Shown: positions 46,989-57,821 of the stretch, piece by piece
Position numbering within the stretch: the stretch's first letter is position 1
Layout: the number at the start of each line of letters is the position of its first letter
Made by a program: the position numbers and the translations under genes
The notes under the pieces: generated by a model
The model's input: the letters and a program-made list of their open reading frames with translations, nothing else
What the model was told of the DNA's origin: nothing
Database searches by the model: none
Assembly: GCA_029990175.1 (NCBI GenBank)
Contig: JARKIP010000017.1
Coordinates: forward strand, 33,281,001-33,345,000
Reading direction: 5' to 3'
DNA length: 64,000 nucleotides
DNA from: Petunia secreta
Lineage: Eukaryota > Streptophyta > Magnoliopsida > Solanales > Solanaceae

Positions 46989-49675
46989 ATGTTTTCTTCT
47001 TCTCAACCCATAATTGATGGTGAACTTACTTCTGCTACGGCAGTCACCGCCACAGCCCCACCGCAGTCCGGCGCGGTAGTGGAGCAGACTCCCACTACTG
47101 TTGGTCCTTCAGTGGACAAAAAGGGAAAAAAGCGAAAGGAGAGGAAGGTGAATGACTATGGTCCCAAGAAATTGTGGTCGGAAATTCTTCCGAAGAGATT
47201 CACTTATGAGAACGACTGCAAAATTAGCGTTCAAAGTGAAGCAGAGCAAGGAAAGAAGAAGAATATTCCGATCGACTCAGTCAATTGCGCGATCACGCCA
47301 GAATCGATACCACGAGTTCGGGAGGAATGTGGTTGGAAAGTGGGCGACATCGATGTGATGTGCCCTCCAAGAAAGTCGACGTTGGCGACTCACGTCGAGG
47401 ATCATTCTGTGGTGCTGACCTACCCCTTTACTATTAGATTTTTTCTCCCGGTCGATAACGTGATCGAGGAGTTCTGCAAGATGTACAACGTCTGCCTTGG
47501 GCAGCTTTCTCCGTTGATATGGAGAACGATAGTAATTATGCGATATATCGCAGAGGAGGCGGAAGTGGAGCTGACACTTCACCATATTCTCAACATATAC
47601 TCCCCTCGAGTTTATAAGGGAGGGGTGATGAATTTAGCCAAACGAGGTCAGCGGGCCTTGATATCTGACAACGATGACGATCTCCGAGGATGGGATCAAT
47701 GCTTTGTCTTTATCCCAACGAAGCAGCTAACCGACCCTGAGAAGGGGCTGCTGCCAAGCGTTTGGAATCGAACCCGTAAGTACTTTGTTTGTTTGTTTTT
47801 TTTTTTTTGAGTGAATTTAGGATTTCTAAATCTCAAAGTTCTTCCAAATCTTTCAGCTGATGCGGTCGTCTTCGACCAAGTTGCCGATATTATACCGTGG
47901 CTGATAAGGGTACTCGATAAGACGACCAACGATAAACGTGCTTGGAAACCGGTCGCGGCTTTGAAAAAACTCAAAGCTAAAAATCATGGTAACTTTGAAC
48001 CATCCTTGTATTTACAATTTTTGTTCTGTTGACGCTCTTTGACACTTTTAAAAATATTTCCTCAGGCATCACCGGTGCTGGAGGTGAGCCCAGTGACGAA
48101 GAGGCTGAGCCCAAGGGCGGAGAGAAAGTCGATGACGCTCCTCCACCGAAGAAGAAAAAGAAATCGTTCCAAGAATTGAGGAACAAATATTTGCCCAAGA
48201 TGGTGGTGGTGGAAAAAGGGCAAGGGGGCAGTTCATCGGCTGCACCCCAGACCATAGAGGATGTGATCGCTGGAACAAGTTCAACGATTGCAGCGGCGAA
48301 AGCCGCCGAAGGAACGACCTCGGTCGTTGACATCGAGGGGGAAGAAGCTGGGGACGAATCAGGGTCCGACCAACTAGTGAGACGTCCCAAGAAACCGGTC
48401 AAGGAAAGACTTCAAGAGACAGCCATTCAACTCAAGGTGGCTGAACAAGGAGATCTTTTCGTTGACGATTATCAACTCTCCCCTGTAGCCGAAGAAGTTA
48501 ATTTGGGTTCAGGGGGTTTGCCTAGTAGGGAAGGTGCCCTTGTTTCATTAGGCGTTGTCCCTGAAGATAAAGGGGAAATGATCGAGGCCTTTGATCGCGA
48601 GTTCGAGGAGAGGGATCCAGCTAAAGGGAAAATGCCAGCTCTGGATCGGCCAATAGTGACGACAAAATCGAAATGCGATGAAGAGACAGGGTCGTCGTTT
48701 TTTGGTGCGGATCATGCTGATCCGATCATAGCTCTCCCTCGTGGTGAAGAAGCTGCTGCTTTTGTCGCTTTAGGCGAATCTGAAAAGAAGGGTGGCAGAT
48801 CGCTTACGATCGAAGTGCCATCCAATGTTGATTTGCTAAGATGCCCGAAGCGGCTGGCAGATTACCTGTTCGATGTAATTGGTCCAATAGAGCAAGCTCG
48901 ATTGAACACGCACGAAGATCTGAGTTTGCCTTCTCAGATTTCCTTTAGTGCCTTCAGGGTAAATTTCATACTTAGCTTTCTTTTCATTCGTTGCATAGTT
49001 GCACAAATTTTGTGAATTTTAAACGTAACTCATTTTCAGAACTACATAATGGCGATCGAAACTGCCGATCGAATTCGTCAGCTTCAAGATGGAGCCAAAG
49101 TTTTGAACGAGCAAATTATTCATCTCACTTCGGTTGGAGAAGGCTTGCATCGGAAGCTAAAAGCTGTAGAAGCCAAGTATGCCGAGCTTCTGGCCAACTT
49201 TGATAAGAGTGCGAACGAGCATGCTCTTCGCCAAACGGAGCTGGAATCCCAGATCAGAGCTTTGAACGCACAGCTGAGTGAGCACGAAGCGAATTCAGAT
49301 CTGAAGATGGCCGAACTTACCTCTGCCTTGGAGAGCAAAGATAGAGAATTGGCTGATCAGTTCGAGGAATTGAGCGTTCTTCGCAAAAGTAGTGAGGATC
49401 TGTAGGTTCAATCTGATAGCTTATCGGAAAGGAACTTATTGCTTCAAAAGGAGTCTACCATTCTAAGGCGCGACCTTGAAGAAGAATTTGAGTAGAAGAA
49501 GGATTTGATTCTTGCCGAATCAAGGCGCGATGTCCTTAGGGAAATGCTAGACCGAGATGTCGATGTTCCTACCGAATTGAGCGAAGCTGTTGCCATTGTG
49601 CGGTTAACTCATGAAGATCTTGGTCTCCCAGCGAGTTCCTCCGATGAAGGCTCTGATGGAGATGGTAATGAATGA
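46989..49675 (+). pseudogene. Antisense, intron-containing gene of element C: Transposase_28-like protein with coiled coil
   Basis: Four exons (46989-47775, 47857-47988, 48066-48958, 49040-49675) joined by GT-AG introns of 81, 77 and 81 bp. The frame is maintained at every junction, giving 816 codons with the stop. Exon 1 has a basic patch (KKGKKRKERK) and then a region like the Pfam 'putative gypsy type transposon' family (Transposase_28): YPFTIRFFLPV, EFCKMYNVCLGQLSPLIWR, SPRVYKGGVMNLAKRGQRAL. Exon 3 is acidic/low-complexity with a Lys run (PPPKKKKKSF). Exon 4 is a coiled coil (ADRIRQLQDGAKVLNEQI onward) ending in an acidic tail (SSDEGSDGDGNE). Two TAG stops (49403-49405, 49493-49495) break exon 4, hence pseudogene. 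The molecular function is unknown; similar frames are carried antisense by other Tat elements. Confidence 0.82.
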
Positions 49676-50754
49676 TTTGTAGTTGCTTTCAACTTGCTGT
49701 TTCAGTCGTTTTGAAATCTGATGCAAATGTGGTCGTATGACTAGCTATGTACATAGATATTTTGTATGAATGAAATTATTTTCCTTTCATTCTTGTATTG
49801 TTTTATCCGAAGATGATTTAATCGTTCGAAAGTTTTGACGTTTAACGAGTCATTGAAAGAGGTGATTGGGGCCCAATGTCTTAGTGCGTAGTAAAAAATG
49901 ACGTCTCACTTTCACGTAATGCACTCTTCGAACATTTTTGTGAGTTCGGAATGAAAGAATTAATTAACACTTGGTGAAAAACTTGGAATTACAAAATTCG
50001 CTAACATTTGAAACGATCACTCGAGTCGGGCAAATGTGAAAAGTTGAAGATGTATCCAAAGTGTTGCATATTATTGAAATGAGCCGCAAACGGGCTTTTA
50101 ATACATTTTGGATCGTGTATTTCGAAGGATGTGGCCGTTTAAAGGCCCAGACTTTTGATCGCTAACGGATCGTTTACATAAATTGACAGTCTTTGACTTT
50201 GAATAAAAAAGTCAAGGTTTGAAACATCCGATAAAGTCAAATCCCAGTTCGAGTGAGTATTGGTGTCTTCGAGCTTCGGTCGAATTTTGAACGAGTCCCC
50301 AGTTCGAGTGAACGTAAGAACTTTGGTCGAATTTTGAACGTCCTCGGTATTGTCTTCAATCGGTTTCGTTCCTTCTTCCGATGGGAAGTCCCCGGTTCTT
50401 GGGCAGTCCCCAGTATCCGTTGATGACCATCATGCTAACTCCATCTCCCCCCCAGTGTTTGAGTGTGAAGAATGAGTGGTCGAACACTGGTCCTGAAACG
50501 GAGTCATTGAAACAAAAACCGAGAAACTATTATAGATGAAGACCACGTTAGAATGTTCGTCAGACTTATCGACCCTAATCGGAGCGTTTTGAGCTCATGT
50601 GTTCGTGGGTGATGTTTTGTCATCATTCGATTCCAACTATGCCTATCATCTAAAAGTGTTAGTATCAAATAATCGATTAAATAATTCTTTCCGATGGAGG
50701 AAAAATTGAAATTTTGCGAGATTAAAAGATGAGAATTGATGATACCGTAGAATC
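49676..50754. other. Non-coding spacer between the two convergent genes of element C
   Basis: Both genes end here: the antisense gene at 49675 on + and pol at 50755 on -. It includes a duplicated phrase ccagttcgagtga (about 50245 and 50301). The frame 50504-50878 on minus overlaps the pol end and is not supported. Transcription from both sides would give overlapping 3' ends. Confidence 0.55.
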
Positions 50755-52059
50755 TCAAAAGTAGTACTTCTTCAATTGTGTGATATTCCAATTGAAGTCG
50801 ACCGGCTTGGAGTCCATTGTTTCGAGTTGGTATGATCCTTTCCCGATTACTGCTTTGACCCGATAGGGTCCCTCCCAATTTGCTCCTAGCTTACCTTCGT
50901 TGGGCTCATCCTTTTTCGGTCTTTTGATCTTCAGCACATAGTCACCTACATTAAAAGATCGATACCTGATTTTTTTGTTTAGGTAGTTTTCTGCCCTTTG
51001 TTTCTGTGCTTGTATGCGAACGAATGCCATGTCCCTTTTTGCTTCGATCAGGTTTAGATCTATCAACATGGCTTCCCTGTTTGCTTCTTCGGTGGAGTGA
51101 GCATATCGAAGACTGGGTTCTCCCACTTCTACCGGTATCAGTGCTTCTGCTCCGTAGACAAGTGAGAACGGTGTTTCTCCGGTGCTGTGCTTCACCGTTG
51201 TCCGATGAGCCCACAGCGCTCCGTGAAGTTCGTTCGGCCAGTTGCCCTTTGAATCATCCATCCTTTTCTTCAAATACTCGATTATTGTTTTGTTGGAAGA
51301 TTCAGCTTGTCCATTTGCACTGGGGTGATAAGGTGTTGAGGCAATTCGCTTGATCCCCTATTTTTCGAAGAAGGCAGTGATCCGTCTTCCTACAAACTGT
51401 TTACCGTTATTGCATGTGATCTCTTTCGGGATCCCAAAACGACAGATAATATTTTGGTGAATAAATTTAATGACTTCTTGCTCATGAATTTTAGCCAAGG
51501 CAATTGCTTCTACCCGTTTAGAAAAATAATCAGTAAGAATTAGAATAAATTTTACCCGGCTGGGCGCGGTTGGAAGCGGCCCGACCAAATCCATTCCCCA
51601 CTTCATGAATGGCCACGGTGACGTGACCGAATGAAGTGGCTCAGCCTATTGATGTATGAGGTTGCCGAATCGTTGACACTTGTCGCATTTGCGGACGAAT
51701 TCTTTGGCATCTGCGATCGTTGGCCAATAGTATCCAGCTCTTAGGATCTTTCGAACCAACGATTTGCTGCCGGTGTAGTTGCCGCACTCGCCTTCGTGGA
51801 TTTCTTTCAACACATAGTTTGTCCCATCTGGTCCCACACACTTCGCTAAAGGGCCGCTGAACATTCGTCTGTAGAGCTGGTTTTCTAAGAGACAATATCT
51901 TGCCGCTTTAGCTTTGAGTGATCGGGCAGATTTTTTGTCATCGGGAAGGGTTCCTGCCTGCAAATAAGACAAGTATTTGTTTCTCCAATCCCAAGTATGG
52001 TTAACATTTTTTACCTCTTTGATGCTCCGACAAAGTGGTGATTCGAACAGGTGGACCAC
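50755..52059 (-). pseudogene. Element C integrase
   Basis: Zinc-binding part: HEGECGNYTG...CDKCQR, where the usual second His is Tyr. The core has GMDLVGPLP (first Asp), ITCNNGKQF where the family has CDNG (second catalytic Asp replaced by Asn, about 51409-51417), and ANGQAESSNKTI (Glu present). The C-terminal part runs to ITQLKKYYF, with WEGPYRVKAV typical of gypsy integrases. TAG stops at 51646-51648 and 51358-51360 interrupt it. All pieces are in one frame. The substitutions would prevent integration by this copy's own enzyme. Confidence 0.9.
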
Positions 52060-52155
52060 TGTTTCATCGATTTTGCCATCGATGACCGCTGCAGAACCGA
52101 GGTTGGCTAAAGCGTCTGCTTCGATGTTGTCCTCCCTTGGTATCTGAGCTATTTT

Positions 52156-53844
52156 CTATTCTTGGAAAGATGTAAGGAGATTTTGCACTTTTTCGAGCAA
52201 CTGCTGTATCCTTGGATCTCGAACACAAAAATCGCCTTGGATTTGATTTACCACCAATTGAGAGTCACTTTTGATGTATAGTCGTTCGACCTTCAAGTGT
52301 TTTGCAATCTTTAAACCTGCAGCGAGGGCCTCATATTCGGCCTCGTTGTTAGTTTTTGCATGTAATTTGATCGCGTACCTGAGTTTTTCACCGGTAGGTG
52401 CTATTAATAAGATTCCGAGACCAGTCCCTTTCAAGTTTGAAGCTCCATCGGTAAACAGTTTTCAAACTCCGGGATCGGGATCCCTCATCATCAATTCTTC
52501 CTTTTCTGCCTCCGGGAAGATATTAGCGCTAAAATCTGCTACAAAATCAGCTGACACTTGAGATTTTATGGCGGTGCGAGGCTGATAAGTAATATCGTAC
52601 TCGCTCAGCTCGACCGCCCATTTCATTAATCGACCAGAGAGATCTGGCCGATGTAAAATATTTCGCAAGGGAAAAGTAGTTACGACAAATATTGAATGAC
52701 ATTGGAAATAAGGTTTTAGTTTTCGTGCAGCAGTGACTAGTGCAAGTGCTAGTTTTTTTAGGTGTGGATACCTTGTTTCTGCATCTAACAGTGTTTTAAT
52801 AACATAATAGATAGGAAATTGATTACCTCTGTCCTCGCGGACGAGGACAGCGCTTACAGCGACATCGGAGACGGCCAAGTAAATCAGCAGCATTTCTCCT
52901 TCGATCGGTTTTGACAGGAGCGGAGCATTTGAAAGGTACAGCTTCAATTCTTTGAGGGCCTTTTTGCATTCTGGTGTCCATTCAAAGCGTTTGTTCTTTT
53001 TCAGTACCAAAAAGAACTTGTGACATCGTTCAGATGACCTCGAGATGAACCTGCTGAGATAGGCTACTCGACCGGTCAGCTGTTGAACTTCCTTCACTGT
53101 TGATAAGTCTTCGGGAATGCTTTCAATTGCTTTGATTTTTTCTGGATTGGCCTCAATTCCCCTTTGCGATACGATGAATCCTAAGAACTTGCCGGATCCA
53201 ACTCCGAACGCGCATTTCTCCGGGTTCAATCTCATGTTGAACTGCCTTAGTATCGTAAAAGTCTCCTCCAAATGACTTAAATGATTTCCTTTCTCAAGGG
53301 ATTTGACCAGCATGTCATCGATATATACTTCCATGGTTTTTCCGATCAAATCTTTGAACATAGTAGTGACCAAACGCTGATAAGTAGCACCAGCGTTTTT
53401 AAGGCTGAAGGGCATGACTGTGTAGCAATAAGTCCCCATGTCTGTGATGAACGACGTCTTCTCCCGATCCAATTGGTCCATCGAAATTTGATTATAGCCT
53501 GAATAGGCATCCAAGAAGCTTAACATTTCGTGCCCTGCCGTCGAATCGATCAATCTATCGATGTGAGGCAACGGGAATGAATCTTTTGGACAGGCTTTAT
53601 TGAGGTCGGTATAATCGACGCATACTCTCCACTTGCCGTTTTTCTTTGGCACTACTACAGTGTTTGCAAGCCATTCAGGATATTTGACCTCCTTAATGAA
53701 CCCATTCATTAGCAGCTTTTCTACCTCGTCGTTGATTACTTTCCTTCGAAATCCTCCATTTGGCCGTTTCTTTTGTTTCACCGGCCGATGTTTTGGATCG
53801 ACGTTTAATTTGTGTGTGGTGACCTTTGGATCGATCCCAACCAT
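52156..53844 (-). pseudogene. Element C reverse transcriptase and RNase H domains
   Basis: RT: WLANTVVVPKKNGKWRVCVD, DLNKACPKDSFPLPHID, HEMLSFLDAYSGYNQI, catalytic VYIDDMLVKS (about 53316-53330), KCAFGVGSGKFLGFIVS. RT-linked RNase H follows, with FPLRNILHRPDLSGRLMKWA. After a TGA (52462-52464) comes the second RNase H typical of Tat elements: KLFTDGASN, NNEAEYEALAAGL, IKSDSQLVV, then a TAG (52156-52158). All four acidic residues (D, E, D, and D in EADALA just downstream) are present. RT copies the RNA to DNA; RNase H removes the template. Confidence 0.93.
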
Positions 53845-54741
53845 ATCTGCGTGGGACCAAGCAAAACAATCAGAATTATCCTTGAGGAAGGATATGATTT
53901 TTTATTTTACTTCGGGATCCAATTCTGCTCCCACATAGACTTTCCGATCAGGCTTATCATCGAATAATGTTACTTCTTCCAAGTGTTCTATCGTAGAGTC
54001 TCCAGCTTTTTGTTTATACGGTTCTCTCACACATGGTGGAACCTGTGCGAAGTCGCCTTCGACTTCGGATTTCGGTAGTTGCGACGAAGCGCACGACGGA
54101 ACCGAAGTGAAGCTTCCGGCCACGGGTTCCACTAGCTTACATGGTGGAACCTGTGCGAAGTCGCCTTCGACTTCGGATTCCGGTAGCTGCGACGAGGCGC
54201 ACGACGGAACCGAAGTGAAGCTTCTGGCCACGGGTTCCACTAGCTGTGATTGCTACAATCGAAAGCCATCCTTAACAGCTACTGAGTAACATTCTCGTGA
54301 AGCCTGTTGTTCGCCTTTGATTTCACGAATTCCCCATGGGGTAGGGAATTTCACAACTTGATGTAAGGTCGATGGGACCGCTCCCATAGCGTGAATCTAC
54401 GGTCGACCCAATATCACGTTGTACGCCATTTCGCCTTTCATTACTTGAAACGATGTCTCATTCTCAACACCTTCTGCATAAGTCTTAACTGTGATTTCTC
54501 CAACGGTCACTTCGCTCGAGTTGTTGAAACCCGACAATACTGTTGAACGAGGCACTATTTTGTCGCTCAACTGCAGCTGCTCGACTACCCTTGCATGTAT
54601 GATATTAACCGAACTACCAGCATCGACTAATACCCTTTTTACATCAGCGTCGTCGATCCTCATCGTGACTATAAGTGCGTCGTGATGGGGATGAATTCTG
54701 TCATCGAAATCAAAATCCCCGAACACGATCTCATCATTCAT
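53845..54741 (-). pseudogene. Element C protease and protease-RT linker
   Basis: Retropepsin core RVLVDAGSSVNII (DAG in place of DTG/DSG) and AYNVILGRP, then a TAG at 54397-54399 where the family has Trp. The linker has further stops (54253-54255 TAG, 53902-53904 TAA) and a duplicated 36-residue segment. The frame is the same as gag and RT throughout, suggesting one gag-pol polyprotein cleaved by this protease. Confidence 0.88.
54031..54246 (-). repeat. 108-bp in-frame tandem duplication in the protease-RT linker
   Basis: Copies 54031-54138 and 54139-54246 both start acatggtggaacctgtgcga and differ at a few sites. Each encodes 36 residues (EPVA.SFTSVPSCASSQLP type). 108 is a multiple of three, so the frame is kept. 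Each copy includes the near-palindrome cgaagtcgccttcgacttcg. Confidence 0.9.
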
Positions 54742-54753
54742 ATCATCTCGTGT

Positions 54754-56532
54754 TCATTTGTCTCGTGTAAATGAGACTTTTACATATTTCTTGGTAGTGT
54801 AGGTTACTCCACAAATGCCATCTCCTCCGGTAATAACATTTACCGTCTTCCTAGGAGCGGAAGGTTTTGGCGGCTCATTGTCTTTCTTCTTATTAAAATG
54901 GTTTCGCTCTCTGTCAGTCAATACTTCGACCAGATGCCCCTTCTGCAGCAGGCTGGCCACTTCGTATCTCAACGCCTTACAATCCTCCGTTGTATGGCCG
55001 AAGTCATGGTGAAATGCACACCATAGATTTTCATCCCTTGTATTTGGATTTGTTTTTATGCGACCTGGAAATTTTACAACCTTCTCACCCATCCCCTTCA
55101 AGTGATTCACCAAGTTTGGTGTTGATATGCAAAAATTGTACTCCGTCACTTTTGGGGGGAGTGGTCGATCTTTCAGAGCCGAAGATACGTTCGACTGCCC
55201 TTTCTTCGATTGATTCTTCGAACCACCAGCTTCGTAGTTGTTGCTCCCCATTCGAGGGAAACTGTAGGGATCCCATCGTTGGTCCTTGTAGTTTCGCCTG
55301 TGATTCTCAACTCTCCGTGGTAGAGGTCGATCATAATGGTAACTATTTCGGACTAGCTGCAACTCCTCCTCCTCAGCCCTAATCTGCGGCTCGCATTCCC
55401 GATATAGCACTTCGAATGTCCATGCCTCATTCTCTCTGAGACGATCTTTCAACTTCCATGCCTCAATCGAATCAGTGCGCAGATTGTTAGCAAAGGTCAA
55501 GCAAGCCCACCTTTCTTCGAGATTTGGGATATGAATCTTCTCATCATTGAATCGTTTCACAAATTTTTTTATGGTTTCCCCGGGTCGTTGCCTAACATTC
55601 AATATGTCTTCCACCCTTGGTGCTATCTTTTTTGCTCCAGTATGTGATCGAATAAGCTTTGCTGACATATCATCAAAATTCAATATCTCATTTTCAGGTA
55701 ACTGCAGATACCATTTCAATGCCGCTCCCTTCAACGTTTCACAAAACTTCTTGAGGCTGACCGAATTAATTTCTTCCGAAGTTAAGTCGTTCGCCTGAAC
55801 TGCAACCGAAAACATATCGATGTGATCCCTTAGATCTGTGGTCCCATCGTACCTCAAACTTTCTGGTAACTTGAAAGTTTTAGGAATTGGCATCAGGGCT
55901 GCACTTGCTGGGAACGGACGCTTTGAGATCGATTTCTTAGCGACCTCGTCCGTTAACTTTGGAACACCTGGCAATTTCTCCATAAATAATTTTATCTCAC
56001 CGAACTTTTTATCCACTGTGTCATTCAACAGAGTTTGCATCGTCGCTAACATTCTTACTTCTGCTGTAATCGAGGCCGGAGCTCCCACAGCTGCCGCGGC
56101 CGTACCCGATCCCCCAGATCCGACCCCCGCTGCAAGTCCCCCTGTTACGGCGCCCTGAGGAACCGAAGTCGGAATGCTTGCTGGGGGTGTGATCGGAGGG
56201 GTGGGTGCTCTGTTTTCGATAAAATTAGATAAAACCCTTAGCTGCTCCTGTATCATTTCGAACTGAGCGTCATGCCTTTTCAAATACGCCATTAGTGACG
56301 CATTTGCATCTCCTGACTCAGTTTCGACCACGGGCTCCTTACCCAGTCGCTGTCCTCGGGGCGCGTTCAACTGTGAACCAGCAGGAATGTCGTCATGAGT
56401 TGGATCCTGCTCGCGATTGGTAGCCTCATCGACCGCTTCAACGTTGGTCGGAACAGGAACACCGTCATTGGGATTGAGTTGTTGTTGACCGTTCAGAGGG
56501 GCGGTAGCGGCGATGTTACGTTCATCTGCCAT
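54754..56532 (-). pseudogene. Element C gag
   Basis: 592 codons from the ATG of MADERNIAATAP; an upstream in-frame ATG at 56550 is possible, but MADER is the likelier start. The N-terminus is Pro/Ala/Gly-rich. The capsid-type core (about residues 215-390) has FKLPESLRYDGTTDLRDHID, ALKWYLQLPEN and RQRPGETIKKFVKRFNDE. The nucleocapsid knuckle is CAFHHDFGHTTEDC (CX2HX4HX4C). The frame ends in TGA (54754-54756), but protease continues in the same frame right after it, so the stop is either a mutation or a readthrough site. The body of gag itself is uninterrupted. Confidence 0.93.
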
Positions 56533-56602
56533 TTCAAGATAAGGAAACAAACGTATGTAGTATCAAAACGATTCAAATTTCAGAATAAATCGATTGCCTA
56601 GA

Positions 56603-57821
56603 CCCAACGGTTGGCGCCAAATTGTATTTCCCAAAAATGTATCAGGTTTTACAATTAAATTTATATTTACTTGAGTCTAAGGCGACCGTTTTATATCTCA
56701 ATTCGATCGATTGATAAGTAGTTTACGTTAGTGGAACAGTCGATCTCTAGTGGTTTAATTCGAAAGCAATTCTAATATCGATGTCAAGGATGCAGATTCG
56801 ATGTCAAATATCACTTAAAGATGTCAGGTTCAAATAAACGATTCGAAGGCAAGTACAAACAGACAAATTTGAAGTAACAAGCTAGTAATTTACGATGAGA
56901 TGGTTCCGTCCCAGTTAGGTGCACGGTTTTAATTAAGTACGATGACAATGACAGATTCAGCGATGATGATAGATACGATGATGATGATGATAAATTCGTT
57001 GATGATAACAGATACGATGACGAGCGAATGTAATATGGTAATGAGTGAATATAATATGAATATATTTGATCGAATAATGTGATGATAAGGTAATAGCAGC
57101 AACGTATCCGATGTAACTTAACAATGAGCAGATTGATGAATTATCTTATGCGATCAGAGTAACGATGACAAGTTGATAAGATCGAACGCAGTAAAATAAT
57201 GAATATCATAAGCAGCGAGTAAAACAAGTATTGGTTTGAACGAGCAAACGACAAATAAATAATTAAAACGATAAAAGCTTATTGTATTGAAGAGCCGGAG
57301 GATGGTGCTTCAATGAAAGAGATGAGTCTTCTTCCACGTTTGAACCAAGCCACGACTGAATTTGATACAAGGATTGCTTTAATGAAAACAGTAATTTAAG
57401 GTATGTTGAGAGAACAAAGCAAGAAGATTTATGTAGCTGAATGATGATTGAGAGTAATGCTGCTTCAGATGAAAAAAATATATCCTCAAATGAGAGCATG
57501 AAGTCCTATTTATAGGTTGAAATGATGAAGAATTCCAACCCTAGAAGAATTCCATTTTTCCACGTTTCTCTTCTAACAGTTGGACGTCTTCACCCACTTC
57601 CGCCGAATCCGCTAAATCCGTTCCGATAAACTTGGGATGAGGACAAACTGCGTTATCCATTGGAGTACTGTCGTCGAAAATATCCGACCACAACGGCACA
57701 TAACCGATCACGAAATTGAGCGAAACAATTTCTTCCCGACCACAACGTCTTCGAAGTCAACTAATGCCTCGTCATGAAATCAAAACCGAAAATTGTGATC
57801 GAACAGAAATCGACCAATACA
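56603..57821 (-). repeat. 5' LTR of element C with primer-binding site
   Basis: LTR 56623-57821. On minus a TATA box (cctataaataggac) is at about 57503-57516, the likely start of the genomic RNA. Next to the LTR the minus strand reads TTTGGCGCCAACCGTTGGG (56603-56622), a gypsy-type tRNA primer site. Confidence 0.95.

Larger units (their letters stand above)
45413..57821 (-). mobile_element. Element C: complete-length 12.4-kb Tat-type Ty3/gypsy retrotransposon (-)
   Basis: Two 1,199-bp LTRs, an exact 5-bp target duplication tttac (45408-45412 and 57822-57826), primer-binding site, gag, protease, RT, RNase H and integrase on minus, plus a multi-exon gene on plus between integrase and 3' LTR. 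The LTRs differ at about 22 positions by eye with no indels (~1.8%), so this is a recent insertion, later than MULE 4. Eight in-frame stops in gag-pol and a changed integrase catalytic residue make this copy non-autonomous. Confidence 0.96.
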
